A stretch of DNA of 35,459 bases from an uncultured Desulfuromonadales bacterium (GCA_947259685.1 CAMYNC010000017.1:1-35459), one strand, 5' to 3'. Shown: positions 24,225 through 32,572, numbered from the stretch's first letter. Numbers and translations: made by a program. Notes: generated by a model not told the origin, from the letters alone.

Positions 24225-24995
24225 ATGAGTGAGAGTCCGCTGAAAGTCTGGCTCGACCGGGATGGTACACTGCTGCGCCTACGTCTGGCACGGCCCAAGG
24301 CCAATATTATTGATGCGGCCATGATTGCCGCCCTTGATGCTGCGCTGGTCGAATATCGCGAAGCGAAAACCCTGCGTGCGGTATTGCTCGATCATGAAGG
24401 TCCGCATTTCAGCTTCGGTGCCAGTGTCGATGAGCATTTACCCGGTCAGTGTGCTGAGATGCTCAAAGCACTGCATTCTCTGGTGCGCAGCATGCTCAAC
24501 TGCCCGATCCCGCTGCTGGTGTCGATCAAAGGCCAATGCCTCGGTGGCGGGTTGGAAGTTGCCGCAGCTGGCAGCATGCTGTTTGCCGCGCCCGATGCTA
24601 AACTTGGTCAGCCGGAGATCAAACTGGCGGTTTTTGCCCCGGCGGCCAGTTGTCTGCTCCCTGAGCGGATCGGTCAGGCCAAGGCCGAAGACCTGTTACT
24701 CTCCGGGCGTAGCATGGGGGCAGAGGAAGCACTGGCGACAGGCCTGATCGATTGCCTTGCCGATGATCCAGAAGAAGCTGCCATGGCTTATTTCGATAAG
24801 CATCTGGCGTCGCACAGCGCCAGTACCCTGCGGTTTGCGGTTGTGGCTGCGCGGGATGAGTACCGGCAGCGGGTCATCGCCAAACTGGAGCGGGTTGAAA
24901 GTCTCTATCTGTCGCAGTTGATGGAGACCCACGATGCTGTCGAGGGTTTAACCGCTTTCCTCGAAAAACGCCAGGCCAAATGGGAGAATCGCTGA
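24225..24995 (+). CDS. dch: Cyclohexa-1,5-diene-1-carbonyl-CoA hydratase
   Basis: A 256-residue crotonase-fold hydratase. HFSFGASVDEHLPGQCAEML is characteristic of dienoyl-CoA hydratases (Dch/BamR); GGGLEVAAAG and LGQPEIKLAVFAP carry the two expected Glu positions. It adds water to the product of benzoyl-CoA reductase, giving 6-hydroxycyclohex-1-ene-1-carbonyl-CoA. It starts 4 bp after the oah stop, with GGAGGG upstream within oah. The order thioesterase-had-oah-dch is compact and clearly one transcript. A hairpin at 25019 follows. Confidence 0.94.
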   Translation: MSESPLKVWLDRDGTLLRLRLARPKANIIDAAMIAALDAALVEYREAKTLRAVLLDHEGPHFSFGASVDEHLPGQCAEMLKALHSLVRSMLNCPIPLLVSIKGQCLGGGLEVAAAGSMLFAAPDAKLGQPEIKLAVFAPAASCLLPERIGQAKAEDLLLSGRSMGAEEALATGLIDCLADDPEEAAMAYFDKHLASHSASTLRFAVVAARDEYRQRVIAKLERVESLYLSQLMETHDAVEGLTAFLEKRQAKWENR

Positions 24996-25018
24996 CGATT
25001 ATCTAACCCGGTGAAACA

Positions 25019-25047
25019 GTGCCCATCCGGAATTATCGGATGGGCAC
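25019..25047 (+). terminator. Hairpin after dch, possible terminator
   Basis: GTGCCCATCCG pairs with CGGATGGGCAC over 11 bases, with a 7-base loop. The following bases (AAGTCGTTTCTGATT) are only moderately T-rich, so termination may be partial and some transcript may continue into the amidohydrolase gene. Confidence 0.6.
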
Positions 25048-25074
25048 AAGTCGTTTCTGATTCCGAGGCGCGCA

Positions 25075-25944
25075 GTGATGATAGAAAAGCCCAACGACCA
25101 GGAAATTATAGACGTCCATTGCCATTGTTTCGCCGGGCTGGGGCAGACTGAGATGGTTGCTCGCGGCCTTGCCAGCTTACGCGAAGCTGGCGTCAGTCAC
25201 CTGGCTGTTATGGGGTTGGTCAATCCCAGCCTCAACGAACAAGATGTCTGGAAACTTATTCCAGAAGGTTTTGAGAACCTTGGCGACCCACTTTTCAACG
25301 AGGCGGAAGATCTGCTGCAGCTCACTCAGCAAAATGGTGGGATGCTTTTCCCCATGCTTGATACCCGCATGTTAAATGGCGATGTCCCAAGTTTTCTACA
25401 GGAACATGTAGAGCAGGGCTTCCGGGGGATTAAAGGTCTCTATCTGGCCGATAGCGGCAATGATCTGAGCGTCTCCAGTGTCCCCGAGACCTTCGGTATC
25501 AGTCTGGAGCAGTATCAGCGACGCGAATGGGAGATCTTTGCCTTTGCCGAGGCCAAGGATCTGCCGGTCCTGTATCACATGGATGCAAATCGCTATGGTG
25601 ATGTGATGCGGGCCATGTTGGATGATTTTCCACGCTTGAGGATCAATTTTCCCCATTTCGGTATCGGGCGGAAAGCCTTCAGTAAAATTCTCGACCGTTA
25701 TCCCAATGTCTATACCGATATCGCCTACATGTTGCCGCATATCCAGAGCAACCCTGCGAGTTATTGTGACTTCATCAGTCATTATCAGGATCGGGTTTGC
25801 TTCGGTTCTGACGCACTTATCTATCAGCCAGAGATCGTTCTCGATTACATTAAACTGCTGAAAATGTTGAAATTGCCGGAGAAGATAGAAGCTAAAGTTT
25901 TCTCTGGGAATCCGCGTAGATTTCTGGGCCGTACACTGGAGTAA
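25075..25944 (+). CDS. Amidohydrolase-family (TIM-barrel) metal-dependent hydrolase
   Basis: A 289-residue amidohydrolase-2-type protein. Metal-binding DVHCHC (HxH) lies near the N-terminus, then FRGIKGLYL, YHMD, INFPHFG and CFGSDAL with the conserved Asp, and FSGNPRRFLG at the end. Relatives hydrolyse or decarboxylate cyclic and aromatic acids. The start is GTG at 25075 or ATG at 25078; GAGG fits the GTG better by spacing. It follows dch after a hairpin on the same strand, so it may belong to the same regulon. The substrate is not known; a decarboxylase or lactonase for an aromatic side product is possible. The gene appears complete. Confidence 0.82.
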   Translation: MMIEKPNDQEIIDVHCHCFAGLGQTEMVARGLASLREAGVSHLAVMGLVNPSLNEQDVWKLIPEGFENLGDPLFNEAEDLLQLTQQNGGMLFPMLDTRMLNGDVPSFLQEHVEQGFRGIKGLYLADSGNDLSVSSVPETFGISLEQYQRREWEIFAFAEAKDLPVLYHMDANRYGDVMRAMLDDFPRLRINFPHFGIGRKAFSKILDRYPNVYTDIAYMLPHIQSNPASYCDFISHYQDRVCFGSDALIYQPEIVLDYIKLLKMLKLPEKIEAKVFSGNPRRFLGRTLE

Positions 25945-26069
25945 GCGCATATTATCTTCGAATGCGGCCACCCCTTCAGTTGTGAAAACTGCCAACGATT
26001 ATTGCTTTAATTCACCACTCATTCTGATTTCAATGTCGCTACACTGGTGACGAACCCCCTGGCAATAGA

Positions 26070-26099
26070 AGGCCTGCCGCGTGAAGACGCGGCAGGCCT
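26070..26099 (-). terminator. Strong hairpin, likely terminator of the acylase gene
   Basis: A perfect 13-base stem (AGGCCTGCCGCGT with ACGCGGCAGGCCT) and a 4-base loop lie 20 bases beyond the acylase stop. On the minus strand TTCTATTG follows, a weak T-run; on the plus strand none follows. So it most likely ends the minus-strand transcript. Confidence 0.7.
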
Positions 26100-26118
26100 G
26101 TGGGTACCAGACTATTGA

Positions 26119-29052
26119 CTACGGCCGGTATTTGATCCTGCTGGCACTGCCGCGTTTGATATCACCGCTCTTGAAGCGGATTAGGTTGGCATCGTTGGTC
26201 AGCCAGCGCGGCAGCATCGGGTAGACGTAGAACTCATCGCCCGGCACGGCGCTGGTGCCGCCCGGCCAAACCGATTGCGACACCGGCCCGGACCGCGGCA
26301 CATTTGCCACCCAGCGATTGGTCGGCCCCCTGCCGAACATGAAATCGTTCACGCTGCTGGCCCGGACGCTGTGGGAGGAGGCGTCCGGCGTACCGAAACC
26401 ACCGTCGGTGGGAATGCCGCTCAAGTTTTCCAGCGGCGCCGGGAAGAAACCGAAGGCCTTCGGCACGCTGAACGGCTGCCCCAGGGGCGAATCGAACACG
26501 ATCCGGTGCAGATAGCCCCAGAGGTAATCGTCGATATCAGTGCTGAGGTCGAAGGCGTCAGCGAACTCGGGCCCGGCCAGCTGATCCAGGGCAGCCGACA
26601 GGCTGGTCAGCATGAGCACCTGCACATCGGTGGACTGGTCGCCGGCGCCGCCAGCGAAGAAGTCCAGTCCGGACGCGGATTCACCGCCGTTCTCCACCAA
26701 ATTACGCAAGGCAGTCATAACCAGCGAGGAATTCGGTGCAAAGCTTCCCAGTCCGATGGCTTGCAGCGTAGCATCCACAGTCCCGCGGACGAAGCTGGAG
26801 CGCCAGACGCTGTAGATCGTGGTGGCCACGCTGGCCTGGATCTCGTCGGCATCCAGGCTGCCGTTCGGATCGCCGTTTACGTCTTCGGCATCGTATCCCT
26901 CGGGTATCCCGGTCTTGGCCTGGTAGTCCAACCCCGCCCATGTTTCCAGCAGAGCTACCACCTCGGCCAGGCGCGGATCAGCCGCAGCCTCGGCCAAGGC
27001 CTGATCGGCGTTCGTGTCTTGGCCAGCGTCATAGGCCTGGATAATAAGAGGCGAGAAAAACTCCGCGTCCCGCAGGCCGACGTCGGCCTGAATCTCCGCC
27101 ATCTCCTCTACCGACAATTTCTGATCTCCGCTGGACAAGGCCCGGCGCACGCGCTCGGTAATCCTGCCGGCGCGGAAGCCCGAGGCGTAGCCAGGACTCA
27201 AATAGAACACGCCGCCGGAATCCCGGACCTGGTTGAGCGCGTCGTTATCCAGGGTAGTCCCCACCGGATCGTTGTTGGCGTTGACGAAAAAGCCGTTGAG
27301 CGGATTGACCACCTGGGGCATTTCCTTGGGCCCGAGAATCTCATACGGCGTCACCTGTCCCGGATAGTCGTTCTGTTGCGGCAACCACTGGTGCAGCTCC
27401 AGATGACCCTGGCGGATGAAGAACGGTGGCACGCCACCTGCGGCACTGCCGAGCAATTCCAGGTCGGTGCGGATCGGCATCTCGGCGCTGGTGAAATAGG
27501 CCAGGTTGCCGGCGCGGTCCGCATAGGCCCAGTTTAGCGAGCCGAAGTCAAGGTGCTCTAGCCCGTCGCGAAAATCGCTCAGGTTCCGGGCCTGGTTCCA
27601 GATGTAGAAACTTTCCAGCTCCCGGGTCGGGCCGAAGCCCGTGAACTGGACGGTCAGTACAGAGCCACCGGGAAGCAAGTCCTCCAGAATCTCCAGAATA
27701 ACACCGTCATAACGGGCCGGAACGGTGAGGCTGAACGGCGGTATGCTGGGGTCGGGCGGTACGGGCACCACCACCCCGCCAACGTTGACCCGGTAGGACT
27801 CCGGCACCGGTACGATCGGTCCAAGTGCGCCGTTAGGCAGAGCGATGCTCAGACCCAGCGGCGCATTGGAATCGACTACCAGCCTGTCGATGAACACATC
27901 CGTCACATCCATCGGGTTGAAGGTGGGGCCCCAGGCGATATGCTTATTCTGCCCGGCGATGATGAAGGGCGTGCCGGCGAAGCCGTTGCCGACGGCGTTG
28001 TACCCCGGCGAGCTGATGTGCATGGGATAGAAGGTGGTCGGGTTATCCAGGGCCAGGTGGGGATCATTGGCCATGATGGGATGGCCGGTGGCGGACTTCG
28101 CCCCGGTCACCCCCCAGCTGTTGGAACCGCGGTCGGAGCGTTCGTTCTCGATCAGCTTTTTCAACAGCGGTATTTGACGTGCCTTGCGCAGATATTTGCC
28201 TGACATTTTGGCTGCATCCGGATGGACCTGGGGGCCCCTTTGAGCGCCGGCAGCGCCCGCCGCCTGATCCTTGTGCTTGCCTTTGTGGTGCCCCTTGCCT
28301 TTGGGCGGGAACTTCGGGCCGTCACCGCCGGAATCCGGCACGCTGCTGGCGGGATCGAACGGCTCCGAGCGATACAGGTCCTCGGCAAACAGCAGATAGC
28401 CCTTTTCGGGACCCAGTACTATCTGGAACGCACCCAGAGTCTCAGTGTTGTCGATATCATCCAAACCAAAAGACTGGCCGAAGGCGATTAACTTGGTGAT
28501 GACGATGCTGTCCACCGGCACCCACGGCTCGACCGTGCTCAAACTGAGCGCGGCATACTCCGGAGGCAGTACACCTCCGGCGTTTGCCAGGAAGGCGTTG
28601 ACGCCCTGTGCATAGGCTATCATCGCAGCCTCGACACCCTCGGCGACGTCATCGCCGGCAGCGGCGTCAGCGCGGATGGCCGCCCAGGTGCGCTCCGCGG
28701 AGCGCCTCAAACCGATGGTACGCAGCTGCACGTCGCTGGCCAGGGCTTCCTGCCCCAGCAGCTCGGCCAAGGTGCCGCTGGGCTGGCGCCGATTGACGTC
28801 CATCTGGAACAGCCGGTCCTGGGCATGTGTCCACCCTTGCAGGAAGAACATGTCATGTTCATTGCGGGCCTGCACATGAGCGAGTCCATCCACATCGCGG
28901 GTGATCTTGGCCGAGGATTTGAGGCCCGGCAGTCGGATCGCAGCGCTCTTCCCAGTATGGGCGCCAGTCCTGGGTGCGGCGTCGACGAAGCTCGGACCGG
29001 CCGTGAATACGAGAAGAAATGCGGCGCAGAGGGCCGCGATTCGATTTGCCAT
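26119..29052 (-). CDS. Exported penicillin-acylase-family Ntn hydrolase
   Basis: A 977-residue protein starting at the ATG at 29052 (GGGAGGA upstream); an upstream in-frame start at 29214 is rejected. Residues 1-25 are a signal peptide. The alpha-chain region includes MFFLQGWTHAQDRLFQMDVN. RGSNSWGV places the N-terminal Ser nucleophile at S310, followed by MANDPHLAL. Such proteins self-cleave into alpha and beta chains, removing a spacer, and hydrolyse amides such as acyl-homoserine lactones or beta-lactam side chains in the periplasm. Just before S310, residues 247-275 are Lys/His/Gly-rich (KGKGHHKGKHKDQ). The gene is longer than typical acylases (about 750-850) and more GC-rich than its neighbours, suggesting transfer. 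The true amide substrate is unknown. Confidence 0.9.
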   Translation of the reverse strand: MANRIAALCAAFLLVFTAGPSFVDAAPRTGAHTGKSAAIRLPGLKSSAKITRDVDGLAHVQARNEHDMFFLQGWTHAQDRLFQMDVNRRQPSGTLAELLGQEALASDVQLRTIGLRRSAERTWAAIRADAAAGDDVAEGVEAAMIAYAQGVNAFLANAGGVLPPEYAALSLSTVEPWVPVDSIVITKLIAFGQSFGLDDIDNTETLGAFQIVLGPEKGYLLFAEDLYRSEPFDPASSVPDSGGDGPKFPPKGKGHHKGKHKDQAAGAAGAQRGPQVHPDAAKMSGKYLRKARQIPLLKKLIENERSDRGSNSWGVTGAKSATGHPIMANDPHLALDNPTTFYPMHISSPGYNAVGNGFAGTPFIIAGQNKHIAWGPTFNPMDVTDVFIDRLVVDSNAPLGLSIALPNGALGPIVPVPESYRVNVGGVVVPVPPDPSIPPFSLTVPARYDGVILEILEDLLPGGSVLTVQFTGFGPTRELESFYIWNQARNLSDFRDGLEHLDFGSLNWAYADRAGNLAYFTSAEMPIRTDLELLGSAAGGVPPFFIRQGHLELHQWLPQQNDYPGQVTPYEILGPKEMPQVVNPLNGFFVNANNDPVGTTLDNDALNQVRDSGGVFYLSPGYASGFRAGRITERVRRALSSGDQKLSVEEMAEIQADVGLRDAEFFSPLIIQAYDAGQDTNADQALAEAAADPRLAEVVALLETWAGLDYQAKTGIPEGYDAEDVNGDPNGSLDADEIQASVATTIYSVWRSSFVRGTVDATLQAIGLGSFAPNSSLVMTALRNLVENGGESASGLDFFAGGAGDQSTDVQVLMLTSLSAALDQLAGPEFADAFDLSTDIDDYLWGYLHRIVFDSPLGQPFSVPKAFGFFPAPLENLSGIPTDGGFGTPDASSHSVRASSVNDFMFGRGPTNRWVANVPRSGPVSQSVWPGGTSAVPGDEFYVYPMLPRWLTNDANLIRFKSGDIKRGSASRIKYRP

Positions 29053-29212
29053 AATGTCCTCCCGAGTCAGTGTTTTTTTTGTCCCCAATGTATATATGGC
29101 GACCCGCCTCAAATCCAAACACCCGACCAGGCGATCAGCCGGACCACCCGACGTGGAGTCGGATCCGTCGTCCCCCGATAATCCCGTTCTTTTGCCTCGA
29201 GTCCAGCTCGCC

Positions 29213-29517
29213 ATGGCCCAGTTTATCTACAGCATGAACCGCGTCGCCAAGATCGTGCCGCCAAAACGGAACATCCTGCGTGACACCTCCCTGAGTTTTT
29301 TCCCCGGCGCCAAGAGCGGCGTTCTGGGCCTGAACGGAGACGGAAAATCCACCCTGCAAAAGATTTATGGCCGGTCTGGATCAAGGTGGGCTTCCTGCAT
29401 CAGGAGCCTCAATGGGATAGGTCGAGGGATCTGCGCGGCAATGTCGAGGAAGGGGTAGCCGGTTGGATCCTGGAACTGGACCGCGGTTATGGCATCCCTG
29501 GGAAGGCAAGTTGGTAG
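29213..29517 (+). pseudogene. ettA: Truncated, frameshifted ettA (ABC-F translation factor) fragment
   Basis: From the ATG at 29213 the frame reads as the EttA N-terminus: MAQFIYSMNRVAKIVPPKRN, then LSFFPGAKSGVLGLNGDGKS with the Walker A region. After GKSTLQKIYG the frame breaks. In another frame the match resumes as IKVGFLHQEPQWD, then DLRGNVEEGVA, which in intact EttA lies a short distance downstream; about 10-15 residues between the two parts are lost. The second part ends at a stop at 29515. The remaining 450 or so residues are absent. It is non-functional. It marks a past insertion or deletion beside the acylase gene. Confidence 0.88.
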
Positions 29518-30050
29518 GAGTTGGTAGAAAATTGCTTTTCCGGAGATCCCGCCCGCGGTGCTTCTGAACCGCCCATTTTCGTCCGAAAACCAACCTGTTT
29601 TCCTTATTAAAGCAGGTTGCGCTCCACTGTCAATTTAAGACCCTTCGGCCCTCAATACAGGAACTTCCCCCGTGGACCTTTCGTCTCAAATCTTTGGACT
29701 AGACTGGTCGCCATACGGGACCTCCGGATGGCTATGGCAACGTTTCTGATTTGGAAACAAGCAATTTTTTGCAAGGCCAAATAAATCAAGGGATTGCGCG
29801 GAGACGTACATTGTACGCCGCACAAGCAAGTTTGCAGATTGACTCAGGGATTGGGGAAAAGGGCCGTTTCTGGACAGAAACGAGACTAGAGGGATCGGGC
29901 GGCAAGTGTCTCAAAATGCGAATTCACGATTGGGGGTTTTGTTTATAGTTCATAAATAACTGGCGGGCTTCACGCAGTAATCGGTGGTCAATTTGAAATC
30001 TAACAGCTGGTGGGTTTCGTCTTCACGCGCCCTAAGCTCAACGCAATGAC
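29518..30050. other. Non-coding stretch with hairpin and dispersed repeat
   Basis: No convincing gene. It holds an inverted repeat at 29592-29618 (AACCTGTTTT with AAAGCAGGTT, nine of ten paired, 7-base loop) and the second copy of the 120-bp repeat. It joins the ettA fragment to the end of the small membrane-protein gene and looks like rearrangement debris. Confidence 0.55.
29751..29870 (+). repeat. 120-bp dispersed repeat, copy 2
   Basis: The plus strand begins TTGGAAACAAGCAATTTTTT and ends GGGCCGTTTC, matching the minus strand of 13550-13669 at about 85% by eye, with one short gap around CGTACA. The two copies are inverted about 16 kb apart. This copy lies in the debris next to the ettA fragment. 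Confidence 0.85.
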
Positions 30051-30455
30051 TTAAAACAGGAGTCTGTGCCGCACCTTCTTCGGCGCATGCGCCGCGAGGG
30101 AGGCGCCGATGAAGGCCAGTAGCACGGTTTCCTGCAGCGGCAGAAAACCATGGTACGCTGCCCCCAGGAGAAGCATTTTCACCAAGGTGATCGCCCCCGA
30201 CAGTTCCCGGTAAGCTTGGCGATGTCGCATCCATTCGGTGGTAAGCAACAGGCCGCCGCTGAGAACCGCAAGTAGCACATAGAACCTTGGCGGCCCGGGA
30301 ATGGCATCGAGTAGGTATGCCGCAAGAAAGACCGCCGCCCCGATCTGATGAGCTGCCCTGGCCAGGAGGGAAAAAATAAAAACCGGGTAGGGACGGTCGC
30401 CGATCCTGCCGGTTTTTGTGCTGTTGTCGGAATTGTTTCCGGTCTTTTCCCCCAT
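30051..30455 (-). CDS. Small integral membrane protein of unknown function
   Basis: I do not recognise this 134-residue protein. A polar N-terminus of about 30 residues rich in Asn, Ser and Lys is followed by four likely membrane segments (FIFSLLARAAHQIGAAVFLA; YVLLAVLSGGLLL; AITLVKMLLLGAAY; TVLLAFIGASLAA) and a basic C-terminal tail. The ATG at 30455 is chosen because a longer frame would run inside the Rrf2 gene. The start is 4 bp beyond the Rrf2 stop, so the two are cotranscribed, and the Rrf2 protein may sense a signal related to this membrane protein. Confidence 0.7.
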   Translation of the reverse strand: MGEKTGNNSDNSTKTGRIGDRPYPVFIFSLLARAAHQIGAAVFLAAYLLDAIPGPPRFYVLLAVLSGGLLLTTEWMRHRQAYRELSGAITLVKMLLLGAAYHGFLPLQETVLLAFIGASLAAHAPKKVRHRLLF

Positions 30456-30459
30456 TATT

Positions 30460-30891
30460 TCAACTTTGCTCAATCTGTTTGGCGCGAAGACGTGAACTAT
30501 TGAGGGCTGTTTCCAGAGTGATGGTGTCCAGAACCGCTTTGGTGAGGTCGTCGATCTCATGGGTGATGCTCTGCAACTCCTCGACCACGGCGCCGGCAAT
30601 CTGACTGCTGGGGTTCGGAGTGTCGAGTTCCGATTCCAGCGTTTCAAACAGTTCAATAACATCGAGAAGGGTGGTCCGATTGACGATTCCGCTGAAACGA
30701 TAGCCGCCGCCGGCCCCGCGCACGGCCTGCACAAGTCCTGAGCGAACAAGTGTGCGCATCACTTTTGCCAGGTGATGGGTGGAGATGCCGTACTTGTCAG
30801 CGATGTCTGTGGTCGAGAGTTGCTGCTCAGTATCGCTGGCCAGTTCGAGGACGGCATAGAGGGCAAACAGGCTGGCCTTATGCAACTTCAT
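30460..30891 (-). CDS. Rrf2-family transcriptional regulator without cysteines
   Basis: A 143-residue Rrf2 protein: MKLHKASLFALYAVLELAS, the winged helix TTDIADKYGISTHHLAKVMR, and the wing VQAVRGAGGGYRFSG. IscR and NsrR bind a cluster through three Cys in the following loop; this protein has no Cys at all, so it cannot use that Fe-S ligation. It may sense redox or metals in another way or bind DNA without a cofactor. It is followed by the small membrane protein and preceded by the GNAT gene, 26 bp away, on the same strand. Confidence 0.92.
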   Translation of the reverse strand: MKLHKASLFALYAVLELASDTEQQLSTTDIADKYGISTHHLAKVMRTLVRSGLVQAVRGAGGGYRFSGIVNRTTLLDVIELFETLESELDTPNPSSQIAGAVVEELQSITHEIDDLTKAVLDTITLETALNSSRLRAKQIEQS

Positions 30892-30917
30892 GAAGGTATT
30901 CCTGGTGAGATGGTTGG

Positions 30918-31382
30918 TTAAATATCATCAAGTGGCTTTTCGAGTTCGATATAGCGACCCGTCCGCAAACCCTGGCTGCGGAAAAACGACAGTGTCAGTT
31001 TATTTTCCCGATCGACCATCGTCCGCACGGTGGTAACGCCAGCCTTTTTCAGCCGCTGACACATCTCTTTCAACATCAGCTCGCCGACACCCAGCTCCCG
31101 CGAGTCAGGCGATACGCCCAAAGCAAAGACCCAGCCGACCGGGGGAGAGCCGAATTCCCAGGCGCGCACTTCTCCGACAATGAAGCCGATGACCTGGCCA
31201 TTGATTTCGGCAACGAGAAAAAAACCACCAGCCCTTCCGGTTGTGACGTAACGGTCAAAGATGCCGTGCCAATAGGCGGGCTTGTCTTCCGTAACGTTCA
31301 TAAGGTCCAACGCGAATACGGCGTCAACGTCGGTCATTAGAGCATTTCGGATGGTGACTTGCTTTGTCATATCAATATTCAA
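30918..31382 (-). CDS. GNAT-family N-acetyltransferase
   Basis: A 154-residue GNAT protein. The acetyl-CoA loop is RELGVGEL after the strand VGWFALGVSP-type segment (VGWVFALGVSP), with TVRTMVDRENKLTLSFFRSQ forming the last part of the fold. It moves an acetyl group from acetyl-CoA to an amine; the substrate is not known. A TTG at 31382 or ATG at 31370 could start it. A GAGG site is 12 bases before the TTG and 24 before the ATG, favouring the TTG. It is the first gene of the minus-strand trio with rrf2 and the membrane protein. Confidence 0.83.
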   Translation of the reverse strand: MNIDMTKQVTIRNALMTDVDAVFALDLMNVTEDKPAYWHGIFDRYVTTGRAGGFFLVAEINGQVIGFIVGEVRAWEFGSPPVGWVFALGVSPDSRELGVGELMLKEMCQRLKKAGVTTVRTMVDRENKLTLSFFRSQGLRTGRYIELEKPLDDI

Positions 31383-31762
31383 TTGATCTTTATTCCTCTA
31401 CAAAAGAGTAGGAATTAATAAACTTGGTATTGTGGTACCATGAATACTTCTTGAGCTGCAAGCCATTTTCAGAACCCAATCGAAAATGTTCGAAAGAGGT
31501 TATTAAGGTGTTTAGCTCATGCTTACTCAAGAACCATGTCGAAGACCTCTCTTAATGTGACCGCTTGCTTTCTGGATTGCTTCTGCCATACTGAGCAACA
31601 TCTATAAGTAAATTTGTGTAAGAATCAGTTGCCTCCAATTTTGCTAGGGCGCCAGCTGAGGACAATCCCTACAGACCTTTTGGATCTAGGCGGATTTTTT
31701 GCAGCGCTTGAAACTTGCACAACAAAAAGGTTCCCCATGACAGGGGGAAAAGGAGCTACAAA
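31383..31762 (+). other. Intergenic region and long leader of the cold-shock gene
   Basis: About 380 bases without a supported gene. The left part should hold the GNAT promoter and the right part the long 5' leader of the cold-shock gene. Long structured leaders are usual for cspA-type genes and regulate them with temperature. I see no classical cold-box sequence that I could assert. Confidence 0.4.
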
Positions 31763-31963
31763 ATGGCAGAAGGTACAGTTAAGTGGTTTAACGATTCAAA
31801 GGGTTTTGGTTTTATCGAGCAGGAGAATGGACCTGATGTGTTCGTTCATCATTCCGAAATCCAGGGTGAGGGGTTTAAGTCTCTCGCTGAGGGGGACCGT
31901 GTGAGTTTTGAGGTTACTCAAGGCCAAAAAGGTCCTCAGGCGTCTAATGTTCAGAAGTTGTAA
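31763..31963 (+). CDS. Cold-shock protein (CspA family)
   Basis: A 66-residue single cold-shock domain: [16 protein letters not shown] with RNP1 (KGFGFI) and VFVHHSEI with RNP2, ending [16 protein letters not shown]. It binds single-stranded RNA and acts as an RNA chaperone. GGAG lies 8 bases before the ATG; a longer in-frame start at 31715 adds a tail unlike the family and is rejected. It is a lone gene with its own terminator. Confidence 0.96.
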   Translation: MAEGTVKWFNDSKGFGFIEQENGPDVFVHHSEIQGEGFKSLAEGDRVSFEVTQGQKGPQASNVQKL

Positions 31964-31990
31964 TAGAGGTTTTTGCAATCTCAAAGCCTA

Positions 31991-32026
31991 AAAAGAGCCC
32001 CTCGGATTAACCGGGGGGCTCTTTTT
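31991..32026 (+). terminator. Rho-independent terminator of the cold-shock gene
   Basis: AAAAGAGCCCCTCGG pairs with CCGGGGGGCTCTTTT over 15 bases with one G-U pair and a 5-base loop ATTAA. A run of T follows. It could also work on the other strand because the left arm starts with A. This is the clearest terminator of the window. Confidence 0.93.
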
Positions 32027-32185
32027 GGCGTTCAATTCGATGGCTCATTCCGGCAGAGTTAGCTTACCTTCGCCAATTCTCCCAACCTTTGGCGGTAAGA
32101 GTGAATCCTTCCGGCGGGAAGACTCTTAGAAACTGCAGGTAAGGCGCCCAATCCAGACGAGTCGGCGTATCAAAAATAGTGAGTT

Positions 32186-32380
32186 TTATATTTTGATAAA
32201 CGGACTCGGGTTACAGAGATTTTTAGCATATTTGGCTACGGCATTGCAATTAAGGCAGGTATGGCCAGGGTCTGCCATAAGATCTGTCGCTTCCTTCTGC
32301 CGACCCTGTTTCCTTAATTGACAGATATGCAACCAGTGTCCTGCTGAATCTTTACAGTCGGTTTCTTCGGGTTCTGACAT
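32186..32380 (-). CDS. Small Cys-containing hypothetical protein
   Basis: I do not recognise this 64-residue protein. The ATG at 32380 has GGAG 6 bases upstream, which decides it over a longer in-frame start at 32458. It has CLNCNAVAKYAKNLC (a CxxC and a third Cys) in the C-terminal half, plus an isolated Cys and His in the first half (GHWLHICQLRKQGR). It could bind a metal. Nothing else supports a function; the nearest same-strand gene is the ferritin-like one upstream, about 190 bp away. Confidence 0.6.
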   Translation of the reverse strand: MSEPEETDCKDSAGHWLHICQLRKQGRQKEATDLMADPGHTCLNCNAVAKYAKNLCNPSPFIKI

Positions 32381-32572
32381 ATAAATCTCCGAAAAAAGGG
32401 CTATTGTTTGCTGATAAGTATAACAGCCTTCGGCAAGCACGCAGAAATCGAAAATCAATTAAGTTTTTGTCCCCGGAGCTCTATTGGGGACGATTCGAAG
32501 CACATTAATAAGTCAACGAAGACATGTTGGAAATTTTGGCTCTCGTTCAGGTGCGATCGGTGATTCAACTCT

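Noticed and set aside
26275..27537. 420-residue plus-strand open frame
   Set aside because: Antisense to the acylase gene; its composition is that of a shadow frame in GC-rich coding DNA.
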